Positions 60,769 through 64,000 of a stretch of DNA of 64,000 nucleotides are shown in pieces (within the stretch, counting starts at the first letter, position 1; each line of letters starts with the position of its first letter). This stretch comes from Aureobasidium sp. EXF-3400. Its lineage: Eukaryota; Ascomycota; Dothideomycetes; Dothideales; Saccotheciaceae. The position numbers and the translations under genes were made by a program. Under the pieces are notes generated by a model that saw only the letters and a list, made by a program, of their open reading frames with translations, was not told the origin of the DNA and made no database searches. Where the stretch lies: NCBI GenBank assembly GCA_024195585.1, contig SWBL01000028.1:1-64000 (forward strand), read 5' to 3'.

Positions 60769-61897
60769 ATGAACGACGAACACATCCGCCACCAGAACTC
60801 CGACTTGGGTAAGTCGCCAGTTCGTGGAAGCGCCAGCGACCACGATCCTCTGGTCAAAGTCCAACCCCCTCGCCGCGAGGATCTCCAGCCTTCTTACGCT
60901 TCGGTCATCAAGCCCGACACCGAGGATGACTCTCAGCACGGCTGGTATGGAGGCATGATCAATGGTCTAGGTGCCGTACTTGGTAACCTAGGAGCTATTC
61001 CTTGCTGCGTCGTTTGCCCCAACCCCTACAAGCCCGTCTCGCAGGGTAACGTTGGTTTGGTCACCAAGTTTGGTCGTTTTTCTCGCGCCGTCGACCCTGG
61101 TCTTGTCAAGATCAACCCTCTCTCTGAGCAATTGATCCAGATTGATGTCAAGATCCAGATTGTTGGTAAGTCATACGCTATTCCCAATACCCGCCTTTTG
61201 TACAGATGCTAATGCATGCGCAGAGGTCCCTCAGCAGATCTGTATGACCAAGGACAACGTCAACCTCCACCTTACCTCTGTTCTTTACTACCGCGTTACC
61301 TCGCCCCACAAGGCCGCATTCGGCATTTCCAACATCCGCCAGGCTCTGATCGAGCGTACTCAGACCACCCTCCGCCATGTCATTGGAGCCCGCGTGCTGC
61401 AGGACGTGATTGAGCGCCGTGAGGAGATCGCCCAGAGCATCCGCGAGATCATCGAAGACACTGCTTCCGGCTGGGGTGTCGAAGTCGAGTCCATGCTCAT
61501 CAAGGACATCATCTTCTCTCAGGATCTGCAAGAATCTCTCTCTATGGCCGCCCAAAGCAAGCGTACCGGTGAAGCCAAGGTCATCGCCGCCAGAGCAGAA
61601 GTAGAATCCGCGAAACTCATGCGCCAGGCCGCCGATATTCTTTCTTCTGCACCTGCCATGCAGATCAGATACCTTGATGCCATGCAGCAGATGGCCAAGT
61701 CTGCAAACAGCAAGGTCATCTTCTTGCCTGCACCCAACCAGACTGTTCAGCACCAGATGCAGATGGCCGATGCCGTCGGCGAAGGACCTTCTTCATACCA
61801 AAATGTTGTCGCACAGCAGGCACACGACAATGGCTTCGGCTCTGCCACTGAAGGCTTCCAGAATGCTATCAACAGCCGCGTTGTCGAGAATATGTAG
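60769..61897 (+). CDS. Stomatin-like SPFH/Band 7 protein
   Basis: Membrane-scaffold protein of the stomatin group. Exons 60769-61165 and 61224-61897 (intron 58 nt, GTAAGT donor); 356 aa. A polar N-terminus of about 60 residues is followed by a hydrophobic segment (GMINGLGAVLGNLGAIPCCVVCPNPYKPV, including vicinal cysteines). The Band 7 domain then runs from VSQGNVGLVTKFGRF through VPQQICMTKDNV, LTSVLYYRV, ERTQTTLRHVIGARVL, WGVEVESMLIKDI and SMAAQSKRTGEAKVI. A helical stretch AARAEVESAKLMRQAADIL and the conserved QIRYLDAMQQMAKSANSKVI complete the fold. It resembles StoA-type stomatins of filamentous fungi. Confidence 0.93.
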
Positions 61898-63237
61898 AGT
61901 TTTGACGACTACCAACGCCACCGGAACGATGAACGCAGGCTGCTCGCAGAGCTTGTTGCACATGTCATGCCCGATGGTCATTGAGTGCTGCTGAGGCATA
62001 CGAGGATGATTATGAGACGTTTTTATGGATACCCCCTTCTTGTTTTTGTTTATACCATACCCAGCTGTCGCTTCTGCTTTAGTTATTAGTTTACTGTTTC
62101 TGTATCAGACATGATCAATCTCCAGTTTTCATCAAAATCTCTGTTCCATTGCTGTCTGCAGTGCACCTTCCTCGTGCAAAGCTATGTCTCGCTGCAGCTA
62201 TGAAAATGCACAGTTCCTTCATCAAACAGTAAACATCCACTGAGAGTCGTGATATTATCTGCTCTCCATGGATCTATCGATCATCTGGAATTTATTGTGC
62301 CTTTTGATAGTATCTAAACCTCTAAGAGGTAAAGTCAGTCTATCTCATGTCTTCCTCCTTCGAAGACACTACCGAGTAAATGCTATAGAAGATCATAATG
62401 ATTCTCAAAACCGAGGTGCATCTAATGAGAGTGTGCGAGATTTTCTATCTCGATGTATAGTATCCTGTTTCTCCATAATATTTTGCATTTTTATGGTTGT
62501 ACGCGGTTGTACATTGGGAGGGCGGAACTTGAAAGCGGAAAATCGTCATACGACCAGGGTTGTACCATCGACAAGTGGTTCCAGAGCGATATAACATATC
62601 ACGACCGCCATATCATGGGTAGCATGGTTAAAGCTGTTTAAATATATGAATGAGAGTGTTTTTGATCTAAGGTAAGACTATCCAGACTATGAGTTCAATG
62701 TGCGGATGTTTAAAACAGATTTTCGATCTTGACAAAGTGGAATTTAGAAAGTAGCATACAACCATAGCAGTTTGTGATTGTCATGTTGACGATGTTAAAC
62801 CAGAGGCTATGAAGACAGAGCTGAATCAAGTGTGACATCAGTATATCTACACAGTCAACGATACAAGAAGCCTTCCAAAGTATGTTAATGAAAAACAGGG
62901 CGATCGAACCACATATCTCGAAGGCAACAGATCTTGACGTCTGCAACAGCGATTTGAGCACAGTATCGTTGAGAACCAACAGCATCGACGAAGGCAACAA
63001 CTACCTTGACTCCCCATGCCAGTCACAAGCAATACCGACAATATCTCCAAGACAAACAAGTATCGACTTTCCGAACAACTAATACATTAAACAATTATAC
63101 TATATCCCTTTCATGCTAAAACATCACTACCATCATCCTTACATCCCTTAATGCTGAATGCCATCAAAGTCCAATCACACTACGAACAATCATCCAAACA
63201 ACTTCCTTCACATCCTCCTCAAACCCCCATGATCTCC
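61898..63237. other. Convergent intergenic region
   Basis: 1.34 kb of AT-rich sequence between the stomatin-like stop (+) and the stop of the edge gene (-). Short frames at 62268-62594 and 62710-63000 are not supported. Confidence 0.5.
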
Positions 63238-64000
63238 CTATCTCGCTTCTCCCGAAGGACTGATCCAAAACCCCTGTTGATCGTACAGGCTCCTCACACT
63301 CTTGGGCGTCTCCATAGCTTTGCTCTTTCTCTTGTCCCAAAGCATTGTTTCCTGGTCTTCGAGTACGACCTGCAAGTTGTCGTTTCCCGACTGAAGTTGA
63401 GAGGTTTGTTTTGGTGTGGGTGTGGTTTCTTCTTCTTGCCATCCTAGCATTTTGTCAAGCGAGGCGGTGGGTGTGTCTACATGATCCTCCTGTTGTGCCC
63501 AGTAGCCCTCTCCGTTCTCCCAGACCGAGAGTTGGTTTCGGGTGGCTTCAGGGAGTGTGGTGAGTAAACTCAAAGTAGGCTTTGTGGGTGAGTAAGTAAC
63601 AACATGACACTCTTTGCTTCCTGTTTCCTCTTCACTTTCGTCGTGCTCTAGTAAAATATCTCTCGGAGGGTCATCTTCGTTATCAGAGATATCGGACGAA
63701 AAGCCAAAGTCAAAGGGAAGTTGCACAGATGCTTCGCGGCCGAGATGCAGGTATCGGTGTGATCCTTTGCCTAATTCGTCTTCTGAAATCTGTAGCGAAG
63801 AATTCATGCGGCGTAGTGCCATGATGCTTTTGCGTATATCCTTGGGTGGTTGGGCGCGTGGTCCTGTCACGCGTTTATTGCGAGAAGATGCTTTCTCAAT
63901 GCCACCGCTGTGACGATTGGGACTAGAGCTTCCACTGCGGCGACGGGGACTTGTGCTACTGTTACGACGATGCTGACGAGTTGCACTGCTGTTTGGATTG
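63238..64000 (-). CDS. Unrecognised protein, 5' part cut by the window edge
   Basis: An open frame with no stop that enters from the right edge and ends at 63238; at least 253 residues visible. I do not recognise it. The visible part opens with a Ser/Arg-rich low-complexity stretch, followed by KDIRKSIMALRRMNSSLQIS, an acidic segment (DISDNEDDPPRDILLEHDES) and a C-terminal piece with LSVWENGEGYWAQQ and SVRSLYDQQGFWISPSG. There are no membrane segments and no signal peptide in view. The composition suggests a nuclear or cytosolic regulatory protein (inference). Introns inside the visible part are not required. Confidence 0.6.
   Translation of the reverse strand, partial: NPNSSATRQHRRNSSTSPRRRSGSSSPNRHSGGIEKASSRNKRVTGPRAQPPKDIRKSIMALRRMNSSLQISEDELGKGSHRYLHLGREASVQLPFDFGFSSDISDNEDDPPRDILLEHDESEEETGSKECHVVTYSPTKPTLSLLTTLPEATRNQLSVWENGEGYWAQQEDHVDTPTASLDKMLGWQEEETTPTPKQTSQLQSGNDNLQVVLEDQETMLWDKRKSKAMETPKSVRSLYDQQGFWISPSGEAR

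Overview
This window is nuclear DNA of a filamentous ascomycete (Pezizomycotina), most likely a Dothideomycete or a close relative. The evidence is 27 protein genes, nearly all interrupted by 43-175 nt spliceosomal introns with GTRNGY-type donors, CTRAY branch points and YAG acceptors. The gene content is also typical: a CDC12-type septin, a HapX-type bZIP factor, a DUF3176 membrane protein, an AIM6-like protein, fungal adenylate cyclase, SUMO protease and PWP2. Gene density is about one per 2.3 kb. I saw no rRNA, convincing tRNA, CRISPR array or intact transposon. The exact genus is not identifiable by eye.

Layout, left to right. 1-3.26 kb holds no recognisable gene. 3.3-9 kb: RAS2-type GTPase (+) and a secreted sulfatase (-). 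8.9-16.2 kb: UGO1 (-) and YAH1 (+) share a 193 bp divergent promoter; then an AIG2/GGCT-like gene (-), a PQ-loop membrane protein (+) and a HapX-like iron regulator (+) with a GATA site just upstream. 16.9-21 kb: a nine-exon Ulp2-type SUMO protease (-) whose N-terminus is built from tandemly duplicated phase-2 exons. 22.4-29.7 kb: DUF3176 protein, AIM6-like protein, an ADAL-type deaminase whose stop lies 3 bp from the AIM6 stop, and a membrane-anchored PhoD-like phosphatase. 30-38.5 kb: OXA1, a thiolase-like protein, the PP1 regulator GLC8/inhibitor-2, a small conserved-looking hypothetical protein and an M18 aminopeptidase. 38.9-43.1 kb: three tandem BTB/POZ paralogues spaced about 1.65 kb apart. 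43.5-57.1 kb: CDC12 septin (-), PWP2 (+), the 2037-residue adenylate cyclase (-) and a Snf11-like SWI/SNF subunit (-). 57.4-64 kb: an ABC-class P-loop ATPase (+), a stomatin-like protein (+) and a gene cut by the right edge (-).

Functional links. Ras2-type GTPase and a Ras-associating adenylate cyclase are both present, but 45 kb apart and not obviously co-regulated. Three genes serve mitochondrial membrane or Fe-S biology (UGO1, YAH1, OXA1), and a HapX-like factor lies near the YAH1 Fe-S ferredoxin gene. This is ordinary core-genome synteny rather than a metabolic cluster.

The most unusual structures are the exon-duplication array in the SUMO protease and the BTB cluster with an invariant C-x2-HEH-x5-EW tail. 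All gene models were spliced by hand from the sequence. Every model keeps an open frame through its junctions, but none has transcript support here.
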